A stretch of 64,000 bases of DNA, taken from NCBI RefSeq assembly GCF_000171815.1, contig NZ_ABGR01000006.1, forward strand, positions 122,130-186,129. The letters are read 5' to 3'. The position numbers and the translations under genes are program-made. The notes under the pieces are model-generated. The model made no database searches. It saw only the letters and a program-made list of their open reading frames with translations, and was not told the DNA's origin. The DNA comes from Vibrio sp. AND4 (GTDB lineage: Bacteria; Pseudomonadota; Gammaproteobacteria; Enterobacterales; Vibrionaceae). Positions 9,797-22,184 of this stretch are shown here, piece after piece; position 1 is the first letter of the stretch; every line of letters begins with the position of its first letter.

Positions 9797-12067
9797 CTAG
9801 TGAAGCGCCGCTTCTTTCTCGCTTAAGTACTCAAACTTCAGCTCATCTTTAACCAGCGAAACCTTCACTGTGCCTCCATCAACCAGTGAGCCGAACAGAA
9901 GTTCATTCGCCAAAGGCTTCTTCAGCTGCTCTTGGATAACACGCCCCATTGGACGCGCACCCATTGCTTTATCGTAGCCTTTATGAGCCAACCAATGGCG
10001 AGCATCTTGCGATACTTCCATTGAAACACCTCTGGCGTCTAGCTGCACTTGCAGTTCAACAATAAACTTGTCAACCACTTGATGAATGACATCTTCATCT
10101 AGGCTGTTAAACCAGATGATGTTGTCGAGACGGTTACGGAACTCCGGTGTGAAGACTTTCTTGATTTCCGCCATTGCGTCATGGCTATTGTCTTGCTGAA
10201 TAAGACCGATCGATTTTTTCTCGGTTTCAGCCACACCCGCATTCGTTGTCATCACCAGGATAATATTACGGAAGTCCGCTTTTCGTCCGTTGTTATCTGT
10301 CAGCGTACCATTGTCCATCACTTGAAGTAGCAAGTTAAAGATATCTGGATGCGCTTTTTCGATTTCATCAAGCAAAACTACCGAATGAGGATGCTTAAGC
10401 ACTGCGTCGGTCAACAAACCGCCTTGGTCATACCCCACATAGCCTGGAGGAGCACCGATAAGACGACTCACTGAGTGGCGCTCGCCGTACTCAGACATGT
10501 CGAAGCGGAGCAGTTCAATGCCAAGCAGCTTCGACAACTGAACCGTAACTTCTGTTTTACCAACCCCCGTAGGACCAGCAAACAAGAATGAACCTACAGG
10601 CTTATTGTCGACACCAAGACCCGCACGAGACAGCTTGATGGCTTCAGACAGAGCATCTATCGCTGTGTCTTGACCGAAAACAAGCATCTTCATTTTATCA
10701 TCCAGTTTCTTCAGAATATCTTTGTCTGAAGACGACACTGACTTTTCTGGGATACGAGCCATCCTCGCGACCATAGATTCAATGTCTGCAACGCCAACGG
10801 TCTTTTTGCGACGGCTCGCTGGTGCTAGGCGGCTTCGTGCCCCCGCCTCATCAATCACGTCAATCGCTTTATCAGGCAGGTGGCGTTCATTAATGTACTT
10901 AGCAGATAGCTCTACCGCAGCACGCAACGCTTTGTTGGTGTATCGCACCTCATGGTGAGCCTCATACTTAGGTTTCAGACCAATTAATATCTTAGTCGTG
11001 TCATCCAAAGAGGGTTCCACAACATCAATCTTTTGGAAACGACGAGACAACGCGCGTTCTTTCTCAAAAATATTGCTGTACTCTTGGTATGTTGTCGAAC
11101 CGATACAACGCAGTTTACCGCTGCTGAGTAGCGGCTTAATAAGGTTAGCAGCATCAACTTGACCGCCAGACGCCGCCCCCGCTCCGATGATGGTATGAAT
11201 TTCATCGATGAACAGGATCGCATCCTCTTCTTTTTCAAGCTGCTTGAGAACAGACTTGAAACGTTTCTCGAAATCACCGCGATACTTAGTACCCGCAAGT
11301 AAAGAGCCAATGTCGAGCGAGTAAATCACACTATTTTGAATCACCTCTGGTACTTGACCCTCGACGATTCTCCACGCTAAGCCTTCCGCGATGGCAGTTT
11401 TACCCACGCCAGCTTCGCCCACAAGCAATGGGTTATTCTTGCGACGGCGGCAAAGCACTTGAATCGTGCGCTCTAATTCTTTGTCACGACCGATTAGAGG
11501 GTCGATATTACCCGCTTTTGCAACCTGATTTAGGTTAGTTGCAAAGCTGTCTAAACGTTCTTCTGGATTCACGTCTTCTGGCGTCTCAGATCCAAATGAA
11601 TCGGATGACGACGCATCCTCATTTGAGCCAGACGCCTTAGTGATACCGTGAGATATAAAGTTAACAATGTCTAAGCGAGAAATGTCATTCTTCTTCAACA
11701 AATAGGCGGCATGCGACTCTTGCTCACTAAAAATGGCAACCAAGACGTTTGCCCCAGTGACTTCACTGCGGCCGGACGACTGAACGTGAAAAACGGCTCG
11801 TTGAAGTACACGCTGAAAACTCAATGTCGGCTGAGTTTCACGCGTCTCATCGCTTTCCGGAATGAGCGGCGTTGTCTGGTCGATAAAAATATCGAGTTCA
11901 TTTCGCAAAGCATTAAGGTCAGCTTTGCAAGCTAGGAGAGCTTCCTTAGCTGCATCATTTTCCAATAATGCAAGTAGGAGGTGTTCGACAGTCATAAACT
12001 CGTGGCGTTTGTCACGCGCTCGAGCGAATGCACCGTTAAGGCTTGATTCTAGTTCTTTATTTAGCAT
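9797..12067 (-). CDS. clpA: ATP-dependent Clp protease ATP-binding subunit ClpA
   Basis: AAA+ unfoldase partner of ClpP. With the start at 12067 the protein is 756 residues, the usual size, and begins [17 protein letters not shown] as in E. coli; a frame reaching 12106 would add 13 unrelated residues. GGGAGGT sits seven bases upstream of this ATG. Domains: Clp N-domain about 1-145, first AAA module with Walker A GEAGVGKT near 217, second with GPTGVGKT at 498-505. The C-terminal region has the IGLIQQ loop that docks to ClpP. clpS lies 48 bases upstream on the same strand, as in enterobacteria. Confidence 0.98.
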   Translation of the reverse strand: MLNKELESSLNGAFARARDKRHEFMTVEHLLLALLENDAAKEALLACKADLNALRNELDIFIDQTTPLIPESDETRETQPTLSFQRVLQRAVFHVQSSGRSEVTGANVLVAIFSEQESHAAYLLKKNDISRLDIVNFISHGITKASGSNEDASSSDSFGSETPEDVNPEERLDSFATNLNQVAKAGNIDPLIGRDKELERTIQVLCRRRKNNPLLVGEAGVGKTAIAEGLAWRIVEGQVPEVIQNSVIYSLDIGSLLAGTKYRGDFEKRFKSVLKQLEKEEDAILFIDEIHTIIGAGAASGGQVDAANLIKPLLSSGKLRCIGSTTYQEYSNIFEKERALSRRFQKIDVVEPSLDDTTKILIGLKPKYEAHHEVRYTNKALRAAVELSAKYINERHLPDKAIDVIDEAGARSRLAPASRRKKTVGVADIESMVARMARIPEKSVSSSDKDILKKLDDKMKMLVFGQDTAIDALSEAIKLSRAGLGVDNKPVGSFLFAGPTGVGKTEVTVQLSKLLGIELLRFDMSEYGERHSVSRLIGAPPGYVGYDQGGLLTDAVLKHPHSVVLLDEIEKAHPDIFNLLLQVMDNGTLTDNNGRKADFRNIILVMTTNAGVAETEKKSIGLIQQDNSHDAMAEIKKVFTPEFRNRLDNIIWFNSLDEDVIHQVVDKFIVELQVQLDARGVSMEVSQDARHWLAHKGYDKAMGARPMGRVIQEQLKKPLANELLFGSLVDGGTVKVSLVKDELKFEYLSEKEAALH

Positions 12068-12115
12068 AAGTACCTCCCGAAAGAACAACTTGGGTTGTCC
12101 GAGCAAGTCTTCTTA

Positions 12116-12436
12116 TTACGCTTGCTCCATAGTACATAGTAGCGGATGCTCATTTTCCCTTGAGTACATCGTCACTTGCGCTACTTTGGTTTCAGCAATT
12201 TCTGCACTATAAGTGCCACAAATTGCCTTTCCGTCATAGTGGATCTTGAGCATGATTTGCGTCGCTTTATCGATATCATGCGAAAAGAACCTCTCAAGTA
12301 CCTCTATGACGAAATCCATAGGTGTGTAGTCATCGTTATTAAGCACAACGTTGTAAAGCTTTGGCGGCTGAACTTTTGTACTTTCTCTCTCCAGAAGATC
12401 AGAGTCTGGAGTAACCCATTCAAAATTTTTACTCAT
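12116..12436 (-). CDS. clpS: ClpS adaptor for N-end rule substrates
   Basis: Adaptor that binds N-terminal Leu, Phe, Trp and Tyr and delivers proteins to ClpA. The 106 residues contain the substrate-pocket segment [18 protein letters not shown] and the closing [14 protein letters not shown], both hallmarks. A TTG at 12445 would add MKA; the ATG at 12436 gives exactly the E. coli length and is preferred. It is co-directional with clpA, 48 bases apart, and acts on products of aat and bpt encoded nearby. Confidence 0.96.
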   Translation of the reverse strand: MSKNFEWVTPDSDLLERESTKVQPPKLYNVVLNNDDYTPMDFVIEVLERFFSHDIDKATQIMLKIHYDGKAICGTYSAEIAETKVAQVTMYSRENEHPLLCTMEQA

Positions 12437-13134
12437 GGCTTTCAAAGATATCGTATCAAAGGGTTGATGTGTTCGACCTATAAGAACAATCTACCATAAC
12501 CATACCACGTGGTGTAGTGAGCCGTTGCACCTAATTCGAATTTGATTGATAAAATTTACACCCTTATATAGAGACTAATGCACCTCTGGCAGGCGCGCAA
12601 ATAAAAGATTTCTATCACTGGCACAGAATATTTTTGAAGTTAAATTCAAAAATCTCAGACACACTTCACTTTCTATTTACTTTTTCTAAGGCCAAGCTCA
12701 GAGTGATAAAGAAATCACTAATTATTGCAAAAATCATACTTTTTATTCACTCAATAGTAATATTTCGATGCATCAGCCCAATCTAGCATTCACCCTGCTT
12801 ATATCAGTGACTTATAGGTACCATCACAAAACTTCGCCAAACTATGTCAAGTTAGCTTGCATATTCATCAATTTAAAAACAATTTATTTTAAAATTTGTA
12901 TCTGATTGTTCTGTTTCACTATTGACTGTCGGGATTCATTGACTACATTGGAATGTGTTGATGCATAAATCCTCATTCTGGCTTCGTTGATTTATAACAA
13001 CCAGATGATATGGGTATGCTCGCTCGACGTGTGTTAGCTATGACGAACACCGCAATGGCTAACAATGAGGCCAAGCTGAAGGGATAGCTTGGAGAAGTAA
13101 CAACATCAGTAAAATGCATGAAGGATGTAAAAGC
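12437..13134. other. Long AT-rich intergenic region between divergent clpS and cspD
   Basis: Nearly 700 bases without a credible gene; short frames on either strand have no recognisable product. It must hold the divergent promoters. In E. coli the clpS-cspD spacer is much shorter, so an unannotated small RNA or extended control region is possible, but I see no hairpin plus T-run marking an RNA 3' end. Confidence 0.4.
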
Positions 13135-13353
13135 ATGGCGACAGGTACAGTAAAGTGGTTTAACAATGCAAAAGGATTTGGTTTTATTTGTTCGGACGAG
13201 GAAGAAGGAGATATTTTCGCCCACTACTCAACTATCCAAATGGACGGGTATCGCACACTGAAAGCGGGCCAACAAGTCTCGTACGAGATAGAGAAAGGCC
13301 CTAAAGGTTCACACGCAAGTAGCGTTGTGCCGATAGAATGTCAGGCCAAATGA
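13135..13353 (+). CDS. cspD: Cold-shock-domain protein CspD
   Basis: A 72-residue single cold-shock-domain protein. RNP1 is KGFGFIC and RNP2 is DIFAHYS, followed by TIQMDGYRTLKAGQ, which distinguishes CspD from the CspA group. In E. coli CspD is induced in stationary phase and inhibits replication. The longer frame from 13114 adds seven unrelated residues; the ATG at 13135 follows AAGGATG and fits the family. Its place next to clpS-clpA, divergently transcribed, matches E. coli. Confidence 0.95.
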   Translation: MATGTVKWFNNAKGFGFICSDEEEGDIFAHYSTIQMDGYRTLKAGQQVSYEIEKGPKGSHASSVVPIECQAK

Positions 13354-13388
13354 ATCGAGCACTGTCAGAAAGACAAACCATTTGCTCT

Positions 13389-13417
13389 CATGAAAGCACG
13401 TATTACCTGCTTTCATG
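13389..13417. repeat. Inverted repeat downstream of cspD
   Basis: CATGAAAGCA (13389-13398) pairs perfectly with TGCTTTCATG (13408-13417) around a nine-base loop. It is followed by AAGAGAAAAA rather than T, so it is not itself a standard terminator; it may protect the cspD mRNA 3' end. Confidence 0.5.
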
Positions 13418-13421
13418 AAGA

Positions 13422-13456
13422 GAAAAATAAACCCGCATAAAGCGGGTTTATTGTTT
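13422..13456. terminator. Bidirectional terminator between cspD and icd
   Basis: Stem AAACCCGC (13429-13436) / GCGGGTTT (13442-13449) with a five-base loop, followed by a T-rich run on the plus strand and ATTTTTCT on the minus strand. Confidence 0.8.
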
Positions 13457-13499
13457 TTATAAGTCTTAACTACGCGCTACCGAAATAGCGCGTACAAGG

Positions 13500-16092
<2,593 letters not shown>

Positions 16093-16797
16093 ATGTCATC
16101 TCGCACAGGTCATGAAAAGAGTCGCCATAATCCCAAATCCAAACCAAGCCATTTTAAACGCTCTGGCAAGCCAAGCCACACAAATGGACAAGCGACAAAT
16201 CGACCTGGTAGGCCAACTCGTTCTTCAAAGCCTGCGAAGCCACGTATCGCTCCAAAAGACCGTAAAGTGGTCATCTTTAACAAGCCTTATGACACATTGA
16301 GCCAGTTTACTGATGGCGATGGTCGAAAAACGCTTGCTGACTATATTCCAGTAAAAGATGTTTATGCCGCAGGTCGACTAGACAGAGACAGCGAAGGGTT
16401 GATGGTGCTGACCAACGACGGCATTTTGCAGGCTAAATTGACTCAACCACAATCAAAGTCACCCAAGACGTATTGGGTACAAGTGGACGGCGCTCCAACT
16501 GAAGAAGACTTAGAAAAACTGCGTAAAGGTGTTGAGTTGAAAGATGGCATAACCTTACCAGCAATCGTTGAAGTCATGCCTGAACCTGAGATTTGGGAAA
16601 GAAACCCACCCGTTAGATTTCGAGCAAATATCCCGACAACTTGGCTAGCAATCACTATTATAGAGGGTCGAAACCGCCAAGTAAGACGCATGACTGCGCA
16701 CATAGGTTTCCCGACACTGCGTTTAGTTCGCTATTCTATGGGCAGTATTGTTTTAGATAACTTAAAACCAGGCGAATGGCGAGAGATAAACCTCTGA
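16093..16797 (+). CDS. rluE: 23S rRNA pseudouridine synthase RluE
   Basis: RsuA/RluB/RluE-family pseudouridine synthase; in E. coli RluE modifies U2457 of 23S rRNA. The first 50 residues or so are basic and low-complexity (Ser, Lys, Arg, Pro), a likely RNA-binding tail. The catalytic domain starts at [32 protein letters not shown] carries the catalytic Asp, and [10 protein letters not shown] is the conserved motif II. There is no S4 domain, as in RluE. AAGGTAG precedes the ATG. Divergent from icd as in E. coli. Confidence 0.93.
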   Translation: MSSRTGHEKSRHNPKSKPSHFKRSGKPSHTNGQATNRPGRPTRSSKPAKPRIAPKDRKVVIFNKPYDTLSQFTDGDGRKTLADYIPVKDVYAAGRLDRDSEGLMVLTNDGILQAKLTQPQSKSPKTYWVQVDGAPTEEDLEKLRKGVELKDGITLPAIVEVMPEPEIWERNPPVRFRANIPTTWLAITIIEGRNRQVRRMTAHIGFPTLRLVRYSMGSIVLDNLKPGEWREINL

Positions 16798-16833
16798 GCT
16801 CGAATCCCACAAAGAGCCCAATTAAAAAGAAAT

Positions 16834-16865
16834 AAAAAAAGCAGGTCAACGCCTGCTTTTTTTAT
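16834..16865. terminator. Bidirectional terminator after rluE
   Basis: GCAGG (16841-16845) pairs with CCTGC (16852-16856); with the flanking A-run and T-run the stem extends to about 12 bp. It serves both rluE and the converging gene. Confidence 0.85.
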
Positions 16866-16886
16866 TTTGACCCTTATCAACCCTGC

Positions 16887-17549
16887 TTATTGTTGCTTGA
16901 CCCAAGTCATGAATGCCTGACGTTCTTCGTCTGTCATTTCTAGGTAAGCAATCTTAGCCTTGGTTACTGGTGACGTCACTCTTGGTGTACTTTTGTTGGT
17001 AGACATAGCAGTGTTTGCCTGCAGTTCAGGCAAGTCAACGTTTTTTCCGCCCGCAAAGAAAATACCATTCGCTTGATTGTATTGCGCTAATTGCTCATCA
17101 AGATTGGAGTATGGGAACGCTCCTTTCTTGCCTGGCATTTTATATTGCGAGTAATCAATAGACTTATCGTTGAAACTTACTTTCCAGTCCATTTTATCTT
17201 GCTCAAACAGCTTGTCTGCCTGACGTTTTTCTCTAAAAGATGGCGCATCAATATAAAGCTCGCCCGCACTAGAACGGAAACCGATGATGTACGGTGCTGA
17301 GTAAACTTGAGTACGTTTATCACCACGCCCAATCGCTTTGTTTACTTTAACGACCACTTGATTCAAACCATCAACCAGACCAAACGGCTCACTCAAATCA
17401 TCCGCACTAATACCATTGACAAACAGCACCTGAACACTTTGAGCGGTGCTGAGGATCGCTGATGCATCTGTTTTATTGGTTGTGTCTGCATTTGCGGTTG
17501 TACCAAACAGCCCTAGCACAAATGACAACATCAAAGCTTTTAGTTTCAT
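16887..17549 (-). CDS. DUF2057 (YccT/UPF0319) family exported protein
   Basis: A 220-residue protein with a signal peptide (MKLKALMLSFVLGLFGTTANA). A beta-rich central region, including VLFVNGISADDLSEPFGLVDG and NQVVVKVNKAIGRGDKR, is typical of the DUF2057/YccT family. The C-terminus (LEMTDEERQAFMTWVKQQ) is helical. Periplasmic location is likely; the family has no firmly assigned function. The start at 17549 follows AGGAAT; a TTG at 17573 would put a charged extension before the signal peptide. It lies next to a porin gene on the same strand, an arrangement I also associate with V. cholerae ompT. Confidence 0.8.
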   Translation of the reverse strand: MKLKALMLSFVLGLFGTTANADTTNKTDASAILSTAQSVQVLFVNGISADDLSEPFGLVDGLNQVVVKVNKAIGRGDKRTQVYSAPYIIGFRSSAGELYIDAPSFREKRQADKLFEQDKMDWKVSFNDKSIDYSQYKMPGKKGAFPYSNLDEQLAQYNQANGIFFAGGKNVDLPELQANTAMSTNKSTPRVTSPVTKAKIAYLEMTDEERQAFMTWVKQQ

Positions 17550-17758
17550 ATTCCTAGTAACCTTAAAATTCAATTAATGACATCAAAAACGTTAAATCTC
17601 GCTTACCATTCATCACAGTGAAGCACTCATTGATAAAAAGCCAATCATTACTTAAATAATTCACTATCAATAATTGGTAAGCGCATTCAAGTTTCTAGCC
17701 TAATGCTCACCCTCTCTGTGCTTACTCGCTAGCAAGAAGCCGAGGCACTTGAATGCAA

Positions 17759-17783
17759 AAAAGGCCGCAATGACTGCGACCTT
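17759..17783 (-). terminator. Rho-independent terminator of the porin gene
   Basis: On the minus strand AAGGTCGCA pairs with TGCGGCCTT (one G-T pair) around GTCAT, followed by TTTTT; 26 bases beyond the porin stop. Confidence 0.8.
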
Positions 17784-17808
17784 TACAATATCTACTTAAG
17801 TTCTGTAA

Positions 17809-18795
17809 TTAGAACGTGTAGTAAACACCAGCAACAACTAAGTCACCTTCAGTTTTAGAAGAAACAGCTTTGTTGTCTTCTTCGCTTGCAGTGTACTCGA
17901 TGAAAGATAGAACGTTACCAGTTAGAGCGTAGTCAGCACCAAACGTGTAGTAAGATTGGTCGTGGTTACCTTCGTAATCAGTGAAACCGAATGAAGTGTA
18001 AACGCGTGCTTCATTCATTTGGTAAGCTGCAACTGCAGACCATGTATCTTGGTCAGCTTTGTTTAGCTCTTCAGCAACGTAGTTAACTGCCGCAGAGAAG
18101 TTGTCCATGTTGAAACGAACAGCCGCACCCATTACTTGGTAATCAGTACCAGCAACGTCACGGTTCTCTTGATCTTGGTAAGAAGCACCAACCGTAAACA
18201 TATCATTGATTGCGTATTGTGCAGATAGACCAAATGCAGTGTCAATATTCTCGTCTTGGTTCAAGTATGCGTCAGCGATAACAGTTAGCTTGTCAAAGCT
18301 GCCTTTAACCGAAACAGCATGGCCGTCACTTTCTTTTGATTTTACGAAATCATCAACGTAGCCAAGCCCTTCGTTAGTGTTGTCGATAGTGATTGCGTCT
18401 AGAGAATCACCGAAGTCGCCGATTTCACCGACAGCCACACCCCAGTTTTCACCAAAGTTAGCGCCGAAGTAAAGATCATCAGTGCGAACGCGAGCGTGGT
18501 CAGCGTTACTATCTTTGTCGAAGAACTCACCGTTTTCTAGCTCAAATGAGCCGAAAAGCGTTACGTCTTCGTTTAGTTTGTGCTCAGAGTCGATTTGAAT
18601 CTTAGCCCAAAGGTCAACGTCTACATCACGTTTAGTTGTAGTTGCGCCGTTTTCTTTGACTTCTACAGTACTTACGTAAGTATCAATTTCACCTTTAACA
18701 TTGAAAGATGTTGTACCGTTATCGTAGATGTTGCCTGCTGCTAGTGCAGACGAAGAGATACCTGCTACTGCTAGAGCTACTAGAGTCTTTTTCAT
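17809..18795 (-). CDS. Outer-membrane general porin (OmpT/OmpU-like)
   Basis: A 328-residue precursor with a signal peptide cleaved after SSSALA. The mature part begins AGNIYDNGTTSFNVKGE, a usual Vibrio porin N-terminus, and shows amphipathic beta-strands throughout (16-strand trimeric porin family). It ends VAGVYYTF with the terminal Phe used for BAM insertion. The position between the DUF2057 gene and dinG corresponds to ompT in V. cholerae, but porin paralogues are hard to tell apart, so I leave the symbol empty. In V. cholerae ompT is controlled by ToxR and CRP; no such site is asserted here. Confidence 0.9.
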   Translation of the reverse strand: MKKTLVALAVAGISSSALAAGNIYDNGTTSFNVKGEIDTYVSTVEVKENGATTTKRDVDVDLWAKIQIDSEHKLNEDVTLFGSFELENGEFFDKDSNADHARVRTDDLYFGANFGENWGVAVGEIGDFGDSLDAITIDNTNEGLGYVDDFVKSKESDGHAVSVKGSFDKLTVIADAYLNQDENIDTAFGLSAQYAINDMFTVGASYQDQENRDVAGTDYQVMGAAVRFNMDNFSAAVNYVAEELNKADQDTWSAVAAYQMNEARVYTSFGFTDYEGNHDQSYYTFGADYALTGNVLSFIEYTASEEDNKAVSSKTEGDLVVAGVYYTF

Positions 18796-19273
18796 AATTA
18801 ATCCACTGCCTTTTCTTAGATTGGGATATCCTTTCCGATTCCCTTTTTTATATTTTTGAGGTTGGCTGTTATCAATTTATAACAACGTATTACCTGCAAA
18901 ATCTGGGCACTAGAGTGCAAAAGATTATTCTGACTGTCAAATTTTCTAAAAAACAACATCAAAAAACACAAACCATTTAAAAACAACAACTTACAGTGTT
19001 GCATTTAAAACATTCGACAAGGTTATAAACAATCAGCTTCGTTTTCATTAATTTAGCAATCCATAAACAACAAATATAAAACACTATACAATTGAAAGAA
19101 CCCCACTACTATAAAGAACTTTCCACTACCAATTGGGCTTTTTTGAAGGTTTATATTTTTCAAGCTGCGAATTTATTTTCACTCAGTTTGAGTTCAACAT
19201 TTTTTTGTGAACAAGATCTACATTCCGTACAAAAGCATTCCATTTTGTCAACTACTGTCGAGGCAGGGATATG
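18796..19273. other. AT-rich intergenic region between porin gene and dinG
   Basis: Close to 480 bases with no credible gene. A long, AT-rich upstream region is common for regulated Vibrio porins. A perfect TTGACA lies on the minus strand within 18932-18945 but lacks a good -10 at normal spacing. I looked for a LexA box (CTG-N10-CAG) ahead of dinG and found none. Confidence 0.4.
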
Positions 19274-19282
19274 TGCTATTAT
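19274..19282 (+). promoter_or_regulatory. Candidate extended -10 promoter of dinG
   Basis: TGC-TATTAT (19274-19282) is an extended -10 (TGnTATAAT-like). It would place the transcription start about 20 bases before the dinG ATG. The -35 region is weak, as is usual for extended -10 promoters. Confidence 0.4.
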
Positions 19283-19308
19283 GCGCTACCAACGTACTTG
19301 AGGCCCGT

Positions 19309-21384
19309 ATGCTTACTAGTAACATCCAAAAATCGATTCGAACCAGTTATCAGAATTTACAAGCCCAACTGGATAACTTTGTTCCGAGAAGAGCTCAAAA
19401 CTACCTTGTCGCAGAAATCGCAAAAACGCTATGCGGGCAGTACCACAAATCAAATCGTATGCTAGTCGCCGAGGCAGGTACTGGCATCGGTAAATCTCTC
19501 TCTTATTTAATGGCCGCGATCCCAGTAGCGGTGCACAATAATCGCAAGGTGGTCATTTCAACCGCAACCGTGGCATTGCAAGAGCAGTTAGTGAATAAAG
19601 ACCTTCCTCTTTTTCGAAGAATTACAGATCAAGAGTTTTCTTTTATTCTTGCGAAAGGGCGTCAACGCTACTGCTGCGCAGAAAAACTTGCCACAGCCAG
19701 TGGTGTGGATGGTGGTCAACTTGCCATGTTTGAAACTAAGCCAAAGAAGAATGACATCGAGCTTTTGGAGACCATGTATCGCTCTCTCGCTCAAGGCAAA
19801 TGGGATGGTGACCGTGATTCTTGGCCGAAGCCAATTGATGATCGTCTATGGCAGCTGATAGTGAGTGACAAGCACAGTTGCAACAACAGTTTGCCCGCTC
19901 ACCGCAACTGCCCGTTCCAGAAAGCTCGAGCTGAGTTAGACAAGAATGACGTCATCATAGCAAACCATTCTTTAGTCATGGCTGATGCAGACTTGGGCGG
20001 TGGCGTGATTCTTCCAGAGCCTGAAAATACCATTTATGTATTTGACGAAGCTCACCACCTCCCTCACGTCGCTCGTGACCATGCTTCGGCGTCTGCAAGT
20101 TTAAAAGGTGCTGCAGCTTGGTTAGAAAAGCTCAATCAATCCACCAGCAAATTTTCATCAATGGCAGATGAAAAACGTGTCGCACGTTTTCGTAATGATT
20201 TGCAACAATCAGTGCAAGAGCTTATTCCTGCATTGAACCAACTAGCCAAACAGTTTGACCCTGCGCAGTTTGAAGAGAATATTTATCGCTTTGAACATGG
20301 CGAGCTACCCGAGTGGTTAGAAAACCAATCTAAAGACCTCAAGCAACTGAGTAAAAAGGCCAACCAAAGTGTCGCAAAGATCGCTGATCTTATATCCGAA
20401 CGAGTTAAAGATGGTGAACTCTCATCAAGGCTGGCCGAACCCGCACTCGCTGAATTAGGTTTTTACATTCAGCGCTTGGAAAACCTTGCACAAGTGTGGA
20501 ACCTGATGGCAGAGCCAACCCGTGACAAAGGTGCACCATTAGCTCGCTGGCTGGAGAAACACCCAGACCAAGAGGGCGATTACATAGTTAATGTCTCCCC
20601 GCTGGAAATTGGCTGGCAACTCGAACAGAAAATTTGGAGCCGTTGTATTGGTGCTGTCCTACTCTCTGCCACAATGCGAGCGCTAAACTCGTTCAGCTAT
20701 TTCTGCCATCAAGTTGGTATCGATGCGAAACCTGAATCGGGCACTCAGTTTTTAGCACTGGCCTCTCCGTTCGACTATCAGAACCAAGCCGAGCTTTTGA
20801 TTCCAGCAATGAAGTATGAGCCACAAGCGCCTCAATTTACCGAATATCTTATTGAAGTTTTGCCTAAGTATTTAGAAGACAAAAAAGCCAACTTGGTTTT
20901 ATTCTCCTCTTATTGGCAAATGAACAAAGTGGCGGATGCGTTGAGTTCAGACTTCATAAAGCGAGGCTGGGCTCTGCAAGTGCAGGGTGAGAGTTCACGT
21001 TCGGAAATTCTAAAAAAACATAAAAAGCTTATTGAACAGCACAAAACTAGCATTCTATTTGGTACGGGTAGCTTCTCCGAAGGTCTTGATTTACCTGGTG
21101 AGCAGCTAGAAAACCTTATTATCACTAAAATTCCATTTGGCGTACCGACTTCTCCAGTAGAGCAAGCGCATTCAGAATATATAGAGAAGAAAGGTGGAAA
21201 TCCGTTTATGCAGATCACCGTTCCGGAGGCAAGCAAAAAGCTGATCCAAAGTGTCGGTCGTTTACTGCGCAAAGAACGTGATTCTGGTAGAGTAACTATC
21301 CTTGACAGACGCTTAGTCACAAAACGCTATGGACAAGCTTTAATTGACTCGCTTCCTCCGTTTAAACGCAAGATCGAATATTAG
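19309..21384 (+). CDS. dinG: ATP-dependent DNA helicase DinG
   Basis: Superfamily 2 iron-sulfur helicase (XPD group), 5'-3' polarity, acting on R-loops and other structures during repair. The 691 residues show Walker A AEAGTGIGKS (54-63), DEAHH near 246-250, and the family C-terminal motifs KIPFGVPTSPVEQA and QSVGRLLRKERD. A frame from 19207 adds 34 residues absent from the family; the ATG at 19309 follows TGAGG. The Fe-S cysteines look altered relative to E. coli (C122, C123, C191, C201; see findings). It heads a four-gene run with a TSUP permease, priC and rsmS. Confidence 0.95.
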   Translation: MLTSNIQKSIRTSYQNLQAQLDNFVPRRAQNYLVAEIAKTLCGQYHKSNRMLVAEAGTGIGKSLSYLMAAIPVAVHNNRKVVISTATVALQEQLVNKDLPLFRRITDQEFSFILAKGRQRYCCAEKLATASGVDGGQLAMFETKPKKNDIELLETMYRSLAQGKWDGDRDSWPKPIDDRLWQLIVSDKHSCNNSLPAHRNCPFQKARAELDKNDVIIANHSLVMADADLGGGVILPEPENTIYVFDEAHHLPHVARDHASASASLKGAAAWLEKLNQSTSKFSSMADEKRVARFRNDLQQSVQELIPALNQLAKQFDPAQFEENIYRFEHGELPEWLENQSKDLKQLSKKANQSVAKIADLISERVKDGELSSRLAEPALAELGFYIQRLENLAQVWNLMAEPTRDKGAPLARWLEKHPDQEGDYIVNVSPLEIGWQLEQKIWSRCIGAVLLSATMRALNSFSYFCHQVGIDAKPESGTQFLALASPFDYQNQAELLIPAMKYEPQAPQFTEYLIEVLPKYLEDKKANLVLFSSYWQMNKVADALSSDFIKRGWALQVQGESSRSEILKKHKKLIEQHKTSILFGTGSFSEGLDLPGEQLENLIITKIPFGVPTSPVEQAHSEYIEKKGGNPFMQITVPEASKKLIQSVGRLLRKERDSGRVTILDRRLVTKRYGQALIDSLPPFKRKIEY

Positions 21385-21398
21385 AAGAATAATTTTTT

Positions 21399-22184
21399 AT
21401 GGAAATGATTGAGCCAACCATGCTGTTGGTGTTGGCGCTCGTCGCTTTTGTTGCTGGATTTATAGATGCTGTTGCCGGCGGTGGCGGTATGCTTACTGTA
21501 CCCGCGTTGCTCTCATTGGGTCTGCCGCCACATGTCGCTCTGGGTACCAACAAACTAGCCGCGTCTTTTGCTTCTTCGACTGCTGCATTCACCTACTACA
21601 AGAAACGCCTGTTCAAACCTCAGTGCTGGGGTCGAGCCTTTATCTCTACCCTTATTGGTGCAACGTTAGGAACACTCTTGGTTGATGCCATTAGCACAGA
21701 ATGGTTAGAAAAGGCACTGCCTCTTATTATTCTTGCGGCAGCAATGTACACCGTTTTCCATAAAACACCTCAGTCAACAAATCAGAGCCCAACACCTGAA
21801 CCTTGTCCTATGCTAAATAGAAAGCAGTATGCCCAAGGATTTACCATCGGCTTTTATGATGGCCTAGCAGGGCCTGGCACTGGCGCTTTTTGGACGGTAA
21901 GCTCGATGGCACTTTATCGAATGAACATCCTACTGGCTTCCGGTCTTGCAAAGGCAATGAACTTTACCAGTAACTTTACCTCTCTTATTACTTTTGCGGT
22001 ATTAGGTCATATCAACTGGTTACTTGGCTTAACCATGGGGCTCTGCTTAATGGCTGGCGCTTTCGTTGGTGCGCATTCAGCAATTCGGTTTGGCTCTAAA
22101 TTTATTCGTCCGGTGTTTGTTACCGTGGTAAGTGTGTTAGCGATAAAACTTGCTTACGACGCTTGGTTTGTGGGATTAACATGA
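21399..22184 (+). CDS. TSUP family membrane transporter (YfcA/TauE-like)
   Basis: A 261-residue inner-membrane protein with about seven to eight hydrophobic segments. The N-terminal repeat carries FIDAVAGGGGMLTVPALLSLG and ALGTNKLAASFASS, the signature of the TSUP (sulfite exporter TauE/SafE) family, YfcA branch. The second repeat has DGLAGPGTGAFW. Substrates of this branch are not established; anions such as sulfonates or organic acids are known elsewhere in the family. It starts 14 bases after dinG and overlaps priC in ATGA, so it is co-transcribed with DNA-metabolism genes without an obvious functional link. Confidence 0.85.
   Translation: MEMIEPTMLLVLALVAFVAGFIDAVAGGGGMLTVPALLSLGLPPHVALGTNKLAASFASSTAAFTYYKKRLFKPQCWGRAFISTLIGATLGTLLVDAISTEWLEKALPLIILAAAMYTVFHKTPQSTNQSPTPEPCPMLNRKQYAQGFTIGFYDGLAGPGTGAFWTVSSMALYRMNILLASGLAKAMNFTSNFTSLITFAVLGHINWLLGLTMGLCLMAGAFVGAHSAIRFGSKFIRPVFVTVVSVLAIKLAYDAWFVGLT

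Noticed and set aside
12591..12602. Repeat of AGGCGCGCAAAT with a second copy at 16012-16023
   Set aside because: A 12-base match is expected many times by chance in 64 kb, and the flanks do not match.
12640..12665. Possible sigma-54 promoter (TGGCAC) between clpS and cspD
   Set aside because: The required GC at -12 is missing at the correct distance from the GG at -24.
18816..19004. 62-codon frame upstream of the porin gene
   Set aside because: AT-driven open frame in the porin leader; composition unlike the neighbouring genes and no family match recognised.
19250..19275. Possible LexA box ahead of dinG
   Set aside because: CTGTCGAGGCAG has only six bases between CTG and CAG; LexA needs ten.
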